From NCBI GenBank assembly GCA_030637945.1, contig DAOWFN010000039.1, positions 1 to 17,428 of the forward strand: a stretch of 17,428 nt of DNA, in the 5' to 3' direction. The position numbers were made by a program, and so were the translations under genes. Under the pieces are notes generated by a model. The model saw only the letters and a list, made by a program, of their open reading frames with translations. It was not told the origin of the DNA and did no database searches. Shown one piece after another: positions 1 to 7,439 of the stretch. Each line of letters opens with the position of its first letter. Positions within the stretch are counted from its first letter, which is position 1. The DNA is from Gammaproteobacteria bacterium. Its GTDB lineage: Bacteria > Pseudomonadota > Gammaproteobacteria > SZUA-229.

Positions 1-659
1 ACTCCTGATATAGCCTGCCATGTAAAGTCTGAATCACCAGTACCGATGTCCAGGTGATATGGGATGCTCCAGCGGTGAGCAAATGCGTACTTACCCTTAA
101 CACCGACTATCCCATCGAGTGCTGTACCCATATCGATGCGCATAAAAACTGGTTGAGTATCGCCAAGAATTGTTACGTTTAAACCAAAATCTGAACCCAG
201 ATCAAGGTATCTTACACCACCGATTAAATCGACTCTTGACTGGCCTTTGGCTACTAGATTGTAACCACCAACAAGGTTAATGGCTCCACCTTTTAATTTA
301 ACTTCTCTGAATGAAACTGAGAGTAAAGGGTTCTTTGGAGACGTTGGAACCGGATCGGTACCAATATTCAAGTACACTAAGTCTGTAAATATCAGCCACT
401 TTTCTTTGCGTGCTTCAAAGGATCCGTAAAATCCCATCTTGAGGTTATCAACCATAGTGCTGAATGGCACATCAAAAGGTACGTCATTGTTCAGCTCGCC
501 ACCAAAATCTGAAGCCCATATATAGACTTGTGCATCAAATTGCTAGTTATCACTTATGATTGATTCTTCGGCTTGGGCCTGTAATGGAGTAGCGATCATC
601 ATGATGGCTGTGATAGCTATAGTAAGAGAGTGAAAACTAACTTTGTGTAAGTTACGCAT
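1..659 (-). pseudogene. Outer-membrane beta-barrel protein gene with in-frame amber stop, 3' end beyond the window
   Basis: Reading leftwards from an ATG at 659, codons 1-38 encode a signal peptide (hydrophobic stretch about 11-26, Ala-rich cleavage region LQAQA near 26-30) and the start of a mature protein. Codon 39 is TAG (543-545). After it the same frame is open to the left edge, about 180 more codons, with typical alternating barrel sequence such as QFDAQVYIWAS and VDLIGGVRYLDLGSDFG. The downstream part aligns by eye with the intact barrel protein at 6631-7386, where the equivalent position is Trp in EDWQF. The stop is therefore most simply a TGG-to-TAG change. The start is supported by AGG about nine bases upstream. 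The cause could be a real nonsense mutation, a sequencing error or readthrough; the sequence alone cannot tell. The exact function is unknown, and no enzyme motif is visible in the part seen. Confidence 0.75.
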
Positions 660-680
660 TTTGTTGGCCTGTTAATCGAG

Positions 681-697
681 TATTCTAAATTAGAATA
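681..697. promoter_or_regulatory. Perfect 17-bp palindrome between divergent genes, possible operator
   Basis: TATTCTAA-A-TTAGAATA is a perfect dyad with 8-bp arms around a single central base. It lies 22 bp upstream of the start of the minus-strand barrel gene. A further half-site, TATTCTAAA, recurs at 852-860, about 34 bp before the plus-strand acyltransferase gene. TATAAT at 696-701 (plus strand) and TAGAAT on the minus strand overlap the palindrome, so a bound protein could cover a promoter. The AT-rich composition raises the chance of a fortuitous dyad. The remainder of the 660-893 gap shows no gene. Confidence 0.35.
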
Positions 698-893
698 TAA
701 TAATGCACTAATTTAATTGCTGGTGGGCTATACCTAATGGGGTGGTATGTAATAACTCACTCTATGGTTATGGCTACTGTCATGCATAATATTTTATTGC
801 TGTGTATCGGTAGTATTTTGATAGGTATACTGTCACTCTGAAATCGTACTATATTCTAAACAGGCTCAGCCTGAATGACAGATAAGAAAATTT

Positions 894-2012
894 ATGGCGA
901 AATCAAAACGGATAGCAGCAATCGACTGGATGCGTGGTTTCGTTATGATACTTATGGTTGTCGATCATGTGTCGATGGCATACAACGCACAGCATAACTC
1001 TACAGATTCGGCGGCCCTGTATATAAAGGGTAATCCATTACCCGATCTGGAATTTTTCACCCGTTGGATAAGTCATCTCTGTGCACCCGTGTTTGTGTTT
1101 TTAGCGGGTACTGCATTGGCAATCAGTGTCGAACGTAAGGTATCCCGCGGCATCGACAGCTGGCAGATCGATAAAGATATCCTTCTCCGTGGGGCTTTCA
1201 TCGCGATACTCGACCTGACCGTCATTTCATTATTCTCTGGTCGCATCACTATCCAGGTTTTATATGCCATCGGTGTGGCGATGATGTGTATGGCATTGTT
1301 TCGTCGGCTCTCAAGTACCTTATTAATTGTTATTGCCTTAGCCTGGATAATTTTTGGTGAATTACTGACGGTAATGGTGTGGCCACCGGCTGAAAACGTT
1401 GAATCGGTTATTGCTGCCTTGCTGGTATCAACCTATGCAACATCAACCATGGTTATCAAATATCCTTTGTTGCCATGGTTGGCAATGATGATATTGGGTT
1501 GGGTTTTTGGTCGTTATCTGTTGGCATTTAAAGACGGCAATACCAAAGTCGGTCCAGTTACGTTATTGCTAGGTTTGGGTGTAAGTGCATTGATAGCCTT
1601 TTTTGTCATCCGTTATATTAATGATTATGGGAATATGTTTTTATATCGTGAAGATAATAGTTGGCAGCACTGGTTGCATGTCAGTAAATACCCGCCATCC
1701 GCTGCTTTTACTTTTCTTGAATTGGGTCTGATGTCGATCATCATGGCGATGATGATCTGGCTAGAACGACTCGTTGGTGATCGGCCTAATGGAGTATTAT
1801 TAGTATTCGGTCAAACCGCGATGATATTTTATTTAGTACATCGTTTGATTCTTGAAGGTACCGCAACTTACGGCGGTTTGCGTCATTTTTCTGATTTAAA
1901 TACAACTTATATAGTAAGTATTGTTATGCTACTTTTACTCTATCCATTTTGTCTGTGGTATCGAGGTTTTAAAGCCAGACATGTACATTCGGTCTGGTTG
2001 AGGTATCTATAA
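894..2012 (+). CDS. DUF1624 / heparan-alpha-glucosaminide N-acetyltransferase-like membrane protein
   Basis: A 372-residue polytopic inner-membrane protein. The N-terminus carries the family hallmark R6-x4-D11-x2-R14-G15 running into the first membrane helix with D24-H25 at its far end, as in DUF1624 / HGSNAT-type acyltransferases (YeiB-like group). About eight to ten hydrophobic segments follow, for example around 60-80, 95-135, 140-165, 190-212, 220-240, 270-290, 300-320 and 335-357. Family members are thought to move acyl groups across the membrane to a sugar or envelope substrate; the substrate here is not known. The ATG start has only a weak ribosome-binding site. The stop codon touches the start of the porin gene, so the two are probably co-transcribed and translationally coupled. 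The family call is fairly secure, the reaction is inferred. Confidence 0.8.
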   Translation: MAKSKRIAAIDWMRGFVMILMVVDHVSMAYNAQHNSTDSAALYIKGNPLPDLEFFTRWISHLCAPVFVFLAGTALAISVERKVSRGIDSWQIDKDILLRGAFIAILDLTVISLFSGRITIQVLYAIGVAMMCMALFRRLSSTLLIVIALAWIIFGELLTVMVWPPAENVESVIAALLVSTYATSTMVIKYPLLPWLAMMILGWVFGRYLLAFKDGNTKVGPVTLLLGLGVSALIAFFVIRYINDYGNMFLYREDNSWQHWLHVSKYPPSAAFTFLELGLMSIIMAMMIWLERLVGDRPNGVLLVFGQTAMIFYLVHRLILEGTATYGGLRHFSDLNTTYIVSIVMLLLLYPFCLWYRGFKARHVHSVWLRYL

Positions 2013-3335
2013 TTGTCAGTAAATATGGAATATAAGAGTTGTTTTTTTGCTGGAATATTTTCGTTTTGTCTGTTGCTGTCCGCGAATATTTTTGCTCAAC
2101 AGGGAACAGAATCAAACTCGATAAATAATGCTGATACCAGTCTTAAGACAAAAGTTAAAGCCCGTTCGGGTTATGAAGCCGATGACATTGGTTATGGTGG
2201 ACGCTCGTCTGTCGGTAAACAGTTATATCTCGATGATATTTTTGTGCCAGATCATCTCCGCTTTCCAGAATTTGATAAATCATTACAGCCTTATTATGAA
2301 TGGAAGCGGTCTGTCCGGGAGACAAGTGATGTGCAGCTCGGGCAGGACTATACTTCGCTGTATCAAAAAGCGAGTGATTCACTGACTGATGTGGATAGTG
2401 CATCAGGCGGTGTTTATCGATTTTATGGGCGCTGGCTTGCTGCTGGTAAAGGCACAAAAAATATGGGTGCTCTGGTTTTTAAAGTGGAACACTCGCACAA
2501 ATACCGGGCTGATATCGCACCTGAAGATTTTGGTCAGCAACTCGGTTATCTTGGTTCGACAGGGTTATTGTATTCGGACCTGAAATGGGTGTTGAATGAT
2601 TTTAACTGGCAACAAAAAATTAATGATGGCAGAGGTGGTTTTATAGTTGGACGATTAGACCCGAATGATTATATGGATGTGGTTGATTACGCAAACCCCT
2701 GGACCACGTTTCAAAACAGTAACATTCTGGAAAATCACAGTATCGCGATACCAGAAACCAGCTTCGGTGCGGGAATCGGTAACTGGTTAAACAATCATTG
2801 GTATCTAAGGGCTGCGTTCACCGATGCTAATGGCAAGCTGGATGATCCCGGAATCTTTGAGCATGGCTCTGAATTTTTTAGTTTTGCTGAAGTTGGCTGG
2901 GCACCGGATTCGACAGCTCGTGAATTAAAGGGAGCACATGTCACTATCTGGCACGTCGACCAACGGGTGAAGGAAAATGTGCCTGAAGGTGAGGGTGTAG
3001 CGATCGGTGCAAGCTGGGCCTTTGATAAGGAATGGATAATCTTTGGCCGTACCGGTCAATCCACTGGTGATGCTTCATTGATGAGGCGTTCGACGACGGT
3101 AGGGGTGAGTCATATCTGGAAAGCGTATTTTGATGTTTTTGGCTGGGCTGTAAATTATGCCGAACCGGTTAATCAGCAGTTGTCTGATCAAACATCGATG
3201 GAGATGTTTCTCAAGATTCAACTGGCGCAAAATATAGCGTTAACGCCATCGTTTCAATTATTGATTAATCCAGCGTTAAATCCACAGCAGGACCACATAC
3301 AAATGGTCGGTTTACGCTTCAGGGTTACACTATAA
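2013..3335 (+). CDS. OprB-like carbohydrate porin
   Basis: A 440-residue protein with an export signal (hydrophobic stretch about 11-27, cleavage near NIFAQQ), then a long run of alternating polar and aromatic residues typical of a 16-strand porin. The segment GRLDPNDYMDVVDYANPWTT followed by a run ending IPETSFGAG, and the later IFGRTGQSTGD, resemble OprB-type carbohydrate-selective porins. The last residue is Leu, not the usual aromatic, but the preceding GLRFRVTL still looks like a closing strand. The start is taken as TTG at 2013, immediately after the previous stop, because GAGG at 2000-2003 is nine bases upstream; an ATG at 2025 is possible but is 21 bases from that site. Role inferred: outer-membrane uptake of sugars or related small solutes. 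The solute is not predictable, and OprB membership rests on motif memory only. Confidence 0.7.
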   Translation: MSVNMEYKSCFFAGIFSFCLLLSANIFAQQGTESNSINNADTSLKTKVKARSGYEADDIGYGGRSSVGKQLYLDDIFVPDHLRFPEFDKSLQPYYEWKRSVRETSDVQLGQDYTSLYQKASDSLTDVDSASGGVYRFYGRWLAAGKGTKNMGALVFKVEHSHKYRADIAPEDFGQQLGYLGSTGLLYSDLKWVLNDFNWQQKINDGRGGFIVGRLDPNDYMDVVDYANPWTTFQNSNILENHSIAIPETSFGAGIGNWLNNHWYLRAAFTDANGKLDDPGIFEHGSEFFSFAEVGWAPDSTARELKGAHVTIWHVDQRVKENVPEGEGVAIGASWAFDKEWIIFGRTGQSTGDASLMRRSTTVGVSHIWKAYFDVFGWAVNYAEPVNQQLSDQTSMEMFLKIQLAQNIALTPSFQLLINPALNPQQDHIQMVGLRFRVTL

Positions 3336-3343
3336 AAATCCTG

Positions 3344-3372
3344 TTCAACTTTATGACTATTTTCTGTAGAAT
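3344..3372 (+). promoter_or_regulatory. Sigma70-type promoter for the DUF481 gene
   Basis: TTCAAC at 3344-3349 and TAGAAT at 3367-3372 are separated by exactly 17 bp, a good match to -35 and -10 boxes. The predicted start of transcription near 3379 gives a leader of about 25 bases before the ATG at 3404. This suggests the DUF481 gene is transcribed separately from the porin gene ending at 3335. Confidence 0.5.
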
Positions 3373-3403
3373 TCGCTTTTCGTTAATTATATACATTACT
3401 TAA

Positions 3404-4828
3404 ATGCTTTATAAATCGTCTTTATCTGTGTTTAGTCTACTCCTGTTGTTTTCTGCAGCTACTATCGCCGAGGAAGCAACGGTTGATGCATCCGCCGCGC
3501 AAGACATCGAGGCGGTCAAAGCAGAAGCGGAGGCCGCTAAAGCAGAGGCCGAGGCCGCCAGGGCAGAAGCGGAAGCAGCCAAAGCAGAGGCTGAAGCCGC
3601 TAAAGCTGAAGCAGAAACGGTTAAGGCTGAATCAGAAGCAGCTAAAACAGAGGCAGAAACAGCTAAAGCAGAAGCAGAAACGGCTAAAACAGAGGCAGTT
3701 GAAGTCAAACAAGCAGTACAATCACAAGCCATTATAGAGCAGACCATGGCAGCTGACGTTGATGCTGAGACATCTGGATCAGGTGAACCGTCTAAAGAAA
3801 AGCCAAAAGCGTGGATACCTTCAGCCGTCGATTTTGACTGGGTGCAACTGACATCTAATGAGTGGCTTAAAGGTGAAATTAAGGGCATGTATAAGGACAG
3901 CCTCGAGTTCGATAGTGATAAGCTGGATTTACTTGATATTGATTGGGAAGATGTAAAGGTTCTGCGTGGCTACAGAATTAGTAACGTTAATATTGAAGAT
4001 GTTGGTGCCACTCACGGAAAATTAGAAATTACCGGCGATACCGTACAGATTATCAGTGATTATGGAACGGAAGAATATGATCGCTCGCAGTTAATATCTT
4101 TTGCCCCTGGTGGTGAAAGGGAAGCCGATCTATGGTCAGCTAAAGTAACACTGAGTCTGGATGTTAAATCAGGTAATACTGATCAGCTTGATTATACAGC
4201 TAAAGCAAGTATTAAAAGACGTGCTTCAAGAACGCGTTTTTTACTGGATTATATCGGTAATCTTTCTAAAACAGATGGCGGTGGTACTACAGATAATTTA
4301 GTTGAAACAGTTAATAATCACCGTGTAACAGCTAACTTTGACTATTACAAAACCCGTTACTTTTTTTATAACCCGGTATTTGCTGAACTATTTAGAGATC
4401 CATTTTTAAATATTGATATGCGAGTACAGATAGGTGCCGGTCTGGGTTATACCGTGATAGATGATGGTACATCTGAATTATCATTTTCTGGCGGTCCCGC
4501 ATATGTAAAAACAGATTTTGTTTCTGTTGCACCTGGTGAGAATGAGAGTGAAGCGACAGGTGCTCTGGTTATAAGAACAAATTATGATACTGAATTAACC
4601 AGTACTCTGGATTTTATTGCTAGGTACAATATTCAATATGGAAATAAAGATTCAGGTGGTTATACGCATCATGCGATTGCCACACTGGAAAGTGAGATTA
4701 CCGGCAAGTTGGATATTGATATATCTTTTATTTGGGACAGGATCGACAACCCTACCGAGGATGCTGAAGGTAATGCTCCGGTACCAGATGATTATCGGAT
4801 GACAGTAGGCCTTACTTATACCTACTGA
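3404..4828 (+). CDS. DUF481 outer-membrane protein (YdiY-like) with N-terminal heptad-repeat coiled coil
   Basis: A 474-residue exported protein. Signal peptide about 1-22 (cleavage near ATIAEE). Residues 39-101 are nine consecutive seven-residue repeats of the form KAEAEAA, predicted to form a straight alpha-helical rod or coiled coil in the periplasm. Residues about 130-235 form a small beta-rich domain (KAWIPSAVDFDWVQLTSNEWLKGEIKG is the recognisable start). Residues about 245-474 are a DUF481 beta-barrel opening with WSAKVTLSLDVKSGNTDQ and closing with MTVGLTYTY. DUF481 proteins include E. coli YdiY, described as salt- or acid-inducible, with no defined biochemical role. The repeat region is an addition to the usual family layout. 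The gene has its own promoter, and the MipA-like gene starts nine bases after its stop, so the two probably form an operon. Confidence 0.85.
   Translation: MLYKSSLSVFSLLLLFSAATIAEEATVDASAAQDIEAVKAEAEAAKAEAEAARAEAEAAKAEAEAAKAEAETVKAESEAAKTEAETAKAEAETAKTEAVEVKQAVQSQAIIEQTMAADVDAETSGSGEPSKEKPKAWIPSAVDFDWVQLTSNEWLKGEIKGMYKDSLEFDSDKLDLLDIDWEDVKVLRGYRISNVNIEDVGATHGKLEITGDTVQIISDYGTEEYDRSQLISFAPGGEREADLWSAKVTLSLDVKSGNTDQLDYTAKASIKRRASRTRFLLDYIGNLSKTDGGGTTDNLVETVNNHRVTANFDYYKTRYFFYNPVFAELFRDPFLNIDMRVQIGAGLGYTVIDDGTSELSFSGGPAYVKTDFVSVAPGENESEATGALVIRTNYDTELTSTLDFIARYNIQYGNKDSGGYTHHAIATLESEITGKLDIDISFIWDRIDNPTEDAEGNAPVPDDYRMTVGLTYTY
3518..3706 (+). repeat. Nine tandem 21-bp units encoding KAEAEAA heptads
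   Basis: The 189 bp are nine in-frame 21-bp units, each starting with a Lys or Arg codon followed by alternating Ala and Glu codons. Third positions vary between units (GCA/GCC/GCT, GAA/GAG), so the array is an old, drifted tandem duplication. Later units carry substitutions to Thr, Val and Ser. The reverse strand is open through the array because it reads as Ala/Ser codons; that is a by-product of the repeat. Confidence 0.9.
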
Positions 4829-4837
4829 CGCTAAACA

Positions 4838-6262
4838 ATGATAAAAATAGCGCTTACTTTTTTTCTTATATTATTTTCTTTATCGGCTAACGCCTACACA
4901 GTTTCTGAAAAAGACTGGGGTATTGCTGTCGGTATCAGAAGCGCAAATATTGCCTTCCCAACAGAAGAGGATCGCGTTCAAGATTTTATCCCTCTTATGT
5001 TTTATGATGGAGATACTTTTTTTGTCCGTGGATTAACCGGTGGAATAAAGTTATATAACAAAGAGGATTGGCAATTTAGCCTCCTTGGCCGATATCGTTA
5101 TTTTGATATCCCGGCCGAATTCCAGAATCTGGCTCAGGGTAATGCATTAGATGTAGGTGGCCAATTAAAATATCGTATCAACAAAGATTTTGAATCTAAT
5201 TTTGAAATCCTGAGTGATGACGAAAGTCGTTATTATTCTGCTTTAGATGCGCGCTATAAATGGGAGTCTGGCTCGTGGGAATTATTACCTTACGCAACAT
5301 TGCGTTATAAAAGTTCTGATTTTAATAATCATTATTATGGTTTAGATGGATTTTTCGACCCGCAGAACCCAGCGGATGTTCTGGATAATAAGTTAGGCAG
5401 TGCTTTTGATCTTACTGTTGGCAGTGAGATTCGATATCACGTTATCAGTAATTTCTATCTGTTAGGTCGAGCTCAGATCACCACGCTGGATAGCAAGACT
5501 CGTGATTCCATAACGATTGAAGATGGGACTTATGGTGAGATTTATCTGGGTATCGCTTTCTTTAATGATAAAACACGGCCTAAGTCATCTTCTCTAAAAG
5601 CTAAACCATATATACGTCTTGCGCACGCCTGGGCAACACCTTCAAATATGAGCGATATACTTCACTTTGATTCGGAAGACGACGAACAGAATAATCAGTT
5701 AACATCGATTTTTTATGGACACCCGATTGCGGATAGCCTATTTGGTATCGAAGCGTTAGATATCTATATGACCACTGGTTTTGTCTATCATCATAGTTCT
5801 GACCCCCATGACCAAACACTGGCGCCGGGTAAAGGAATAAATTCTGATGAGTTTATCGGACTCGGTGATAATCCGTGTGATGGGGTAACGGATTGTACGA
5901 TCACTTATGATAGCCAGCCGACAAGAGAATACGTATTAGGTATCAAAGCTTATTTAAATGTTCACTGGCCAGTGCACTGGCGTTTTGGCCTGGCCGAAGG
6001 TCTTTCCTATATAGAAACCGTCAGTAATATCGAACAGAGAGAAATGGATAAAAAAGGTTATCGTTCAAGTAATCTGATGAACTACATCGACGTTACAGCC
6101 GATTTCAATTTGGGCGATACATTCGGTGTTACTTCGATGAATGATTTATTCCTGGGTGTCGGTATACATCATCGATCTTCTATCTTTGAATCATCGTCCG
6201 CTTTTGGACGCATCAAAGGTGGTAGTAACTACAATTCTGTCTATCTGCAGTATCACTTCTAA
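4838..6262 (+). CDS. MipA/OmpV-family outer-membrane protein with an additional C-terminal barrel half
   Basis: A 474-residue exported protein with a clear signal peptide (1-19, cleavage after SANA). Residues about 20-245 read as MipA/OmpV: DWGIAVGIRSANIAF, the IPLMFYDGDTFFVRG segment, GGIKLY and LLGRYRYF follow the family pattern, and the protein IYLGIAFFND closes that section. MipA itself is a scaffold interacting with the murein hydrolase MltA and the synthase PBP1B. Typical members are about 250 residues, so the remaining 225 residues are extra. They begin with KPYIRLAHAWATPSNMSDI and end with GVGIHHRSSIFES and a final strand ending in Phe, which looks like another outer-membrane barrel segment. 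Cysteines in DNPCDGVTDC may form a disulphide in a surface loop. It lies nine bases after the DUF481 gene, so is probably co-transcribed. Confidence 0.65.
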   Translation: MIKIALTFFLILFSLSANAYTVSEKDWGIAVGIRSANIAFPTEEDRVQDFIPLMFYDGDTFFVRGLTGGIKLYNKEDWQFSLLGRYRYFDIPAEFQNLAQGNALDVGGQLKYRINKDFESNFEILSDDESRYYSALDARYKWESGSWELLPYATLRYKSSDFNNHYYGLDGFFDPQNPADVLDNKLGSAFDLTVGSEIRYHVISNFYLLGRAQITTLDSKTRDSITIEDGTYGEIYLGIAFFNDKTRPKSSSLKAKPYIRLAHAWATPSNMSDILHFDSEDDEQNNQLTSIFYGHPIADSLFGIEALDIYMTTGFVYHHSSDPHDQTLAPGKGINSDEFIGLGDNPCDGVTDCTITYDSQPTREYVLGIKAYLNVHWPVHWRFGLAEGLSYIETVSNIEQREMDKKGYRSSNLMNYIDVTADFNLGDTFGVTSMNDLFLGVGIHHRSSIFESSSAFGRIKGGSNYNSVYLQYHF

Positions 6263-6272
6263 CAGTTTGTTT

Positions 6273-6626
6273 TTAAAGTTTGCAGAAATACGATTGTCCT
6301 ACAAAGGTTACTGACGTAAGGAAGTCGCCAACTTGATGAATGATTACGATGTTACTGCCTTGCTCTGTCGCTTTATTTCTTACATCGTTTAATGCGCCCT
6401 GTGTCATGTCAACATTACTCAAGAATAAATATGAATACCAGTGGCCTTCGCTGCCGATGACTTCGCCTTTAAATGCGCAGTGCGTCTCCATATCTTTTAC
6501 AGTTGCTTGCTCCAACATGTTTTTAGTGAAAAATATCCGTACGTTTTCGGAGTCATCCGCTGGACGTATGAAATTCGTACAGGATGACAGCGTGATTAGC
6601 AGTGATAGGATAAATAGTTTATTCAT
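6273..6626 (-). CDS. DUF4156 lipoprotein
   Basis: A 117-residue lipoprotein: MNKLFILSLLITLSSC gives a short hydrophobic signal and an LSSC lipobox with lipidated Cys16. The mature part contains GEVIGSEGHWYSYLFLSN and then DMTQGALNDVRNKATEQGSN, the signature of DUF4156, small envelope lipoproteins of unknown function whose fold has been likened to RcsF. Asn17 follows the Cys, not Asp, so outer-membrane sorting is expected. Two further cysteines (C49 and C115) could pair in the periplasm. The start follows the stop of the upstream barrel gene by four bases, so the two are co-transcribed. It ends ten bases from the convergent MipA-like gene with no room for a separate terminator. Confidence 0.75.
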   Translation of the reverse strand: MNKLFILSLLITLSSCTNFIRPADDSENVRIFFTKNMLEQATVKDMETHCAFKGEVIGSEGHWYSYLFLSNVDMTQGALNDVRNKATEQGSNIVIIHQVGDFLTSVTFVGQSYFCKL

Positions 6627-6630
6627 GATT

Positions 6631-7386
6631 CTAAAAGTGTATTCCGAGTCCTATGTGTAAACCATCTAGAGTCACACCGTAAAGGACGTCATCTTCTTTG
6701 AAATCGATTTCCAGATAGCGATACCCCATGGTGAATGAGATGGTCGGATTTATCAAGTATTGAATATCGGTCGAAAGGTCAATGATGCGTTGAGTCGACA
6801 CATTAAAACCACCCATATTGCCTCGTAACCAAATAAGCCACTTTTGAGATATTGGATACTTATAGCGAAGACCAATTAAAGGGTCAGTCCAATCATATGA
6901 GTGTTTTGTTGTCGAGCCAGGCATTGAACCAATTATCAGCGCCTGATCGATATCTAGAAAAGAATTTTGCACGCCGGCAATTAAATCAAGTTTATGCTCC
7001 TCGAACAGTTGGTAACGAGCAGCTGCTTTGATAAATCCCAGTTCAGTACCAACAGTGAAGCTAGCGATGGTATTGCTAGTGTCATCCTGGTAGCGTGCTC
7101 GCAAGCTGTCGAACAAGAATCCGATACGACCATGGTTCGCCTCAAATTTCAGTGACAAATAGTCATCCAGATTTTCCAGAGTAAAGAAACGATAATCTGG
7201 ATCGATCGGTAAGTCGCCACCGCTACCACCATCTGAAAGTGTTGCATCAACTGATGCGTTCCATAAAACAGGCGTTAGTACAAATTGCCAGTCTTCAGTT
7301 GAATCAGCATAGAGGTTAATAGAACAGAGCAGTGTGAAGAAAAAAAGCAGTGATTGTGTGCTGACAAATTTTATCCTTTTAATCAT
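6631..7386 (-). CDS. Outer-membrane beta-barrel protein, intact paralogue of the broken gene at 1-659
   Basis: About 251 residues from the ATG at 7386; a TTG three codons earlier (7395) is a less likely start. Signal peptide about 1-27 (LLCSINLYADS). The mature protein begins EDWQFVLTPVLWNASVDATL and has alternating barrel strands, ending GLHIGLGIHF with a C-terminal Phe. It shares its layout with the interrupted gene at the left edge: an opening WQF strand, a segment on the pattern 'NL...L.FEA..G..GFLFD', a 'LDLIAGVQNSFLDID' strand and a 'GLRYKYPISQKW' strand. This looks like a family of porin-like or autotransporter-less barrels often annotated only as outer-membrane protein. No function can be assigned. 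The start is preceded by GAGA about five bases upstream. It heads a two-gene unit with the DUF4156 lipoprotein and is divergent from the LpxR-like gene. Confidence 0.7.
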   Translation of the reverse strand: MIKRIKFVSTQSLLFFFTLLCSINLYADSTEDWQFVLTPVLWNASVDATLSDGGSGGDLPIDPDYRFFTLENLDDYLSLKFEANHGRIGFLFDSLRARYQDDTSNTIASFTVGTELGFIKAAARYQLFEEHKLDLIAGVQNSFLDIDQALIIGSMPGSTTKHSYDWTDPLIGLRYKYPISQKWLIWLRGNMGGFNVSTQRIIDLSTDIQYLINPTISFTMGYRYLEIDFKEDDVLYGVTLDGLHIGLGIHF

Positions 7387-7439
7387 TTTTCTCAATCAAC
7401 TTGTTTAGCTTGTATTTTATATGTAATTCTGCCAATTTG

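Noticed and set aside
3409..3888. Long minus-strand frame rich in Ala and Ser opposite the DUF481 gene
   Set aside because: It is a reflection of the KAEAEAA repeat on the other strand. The plus-strand protein has a signal peptide and a recognised domain.
6155..6262. PagL-type lipid A 3-O-deacylase active site in the C-terminus of the MipA-like protein
   Set aside because: His445-x-Ser447 is present but no Glu falls at the expected spacing after Ser, and the rest of the segment has no PagL pattern.
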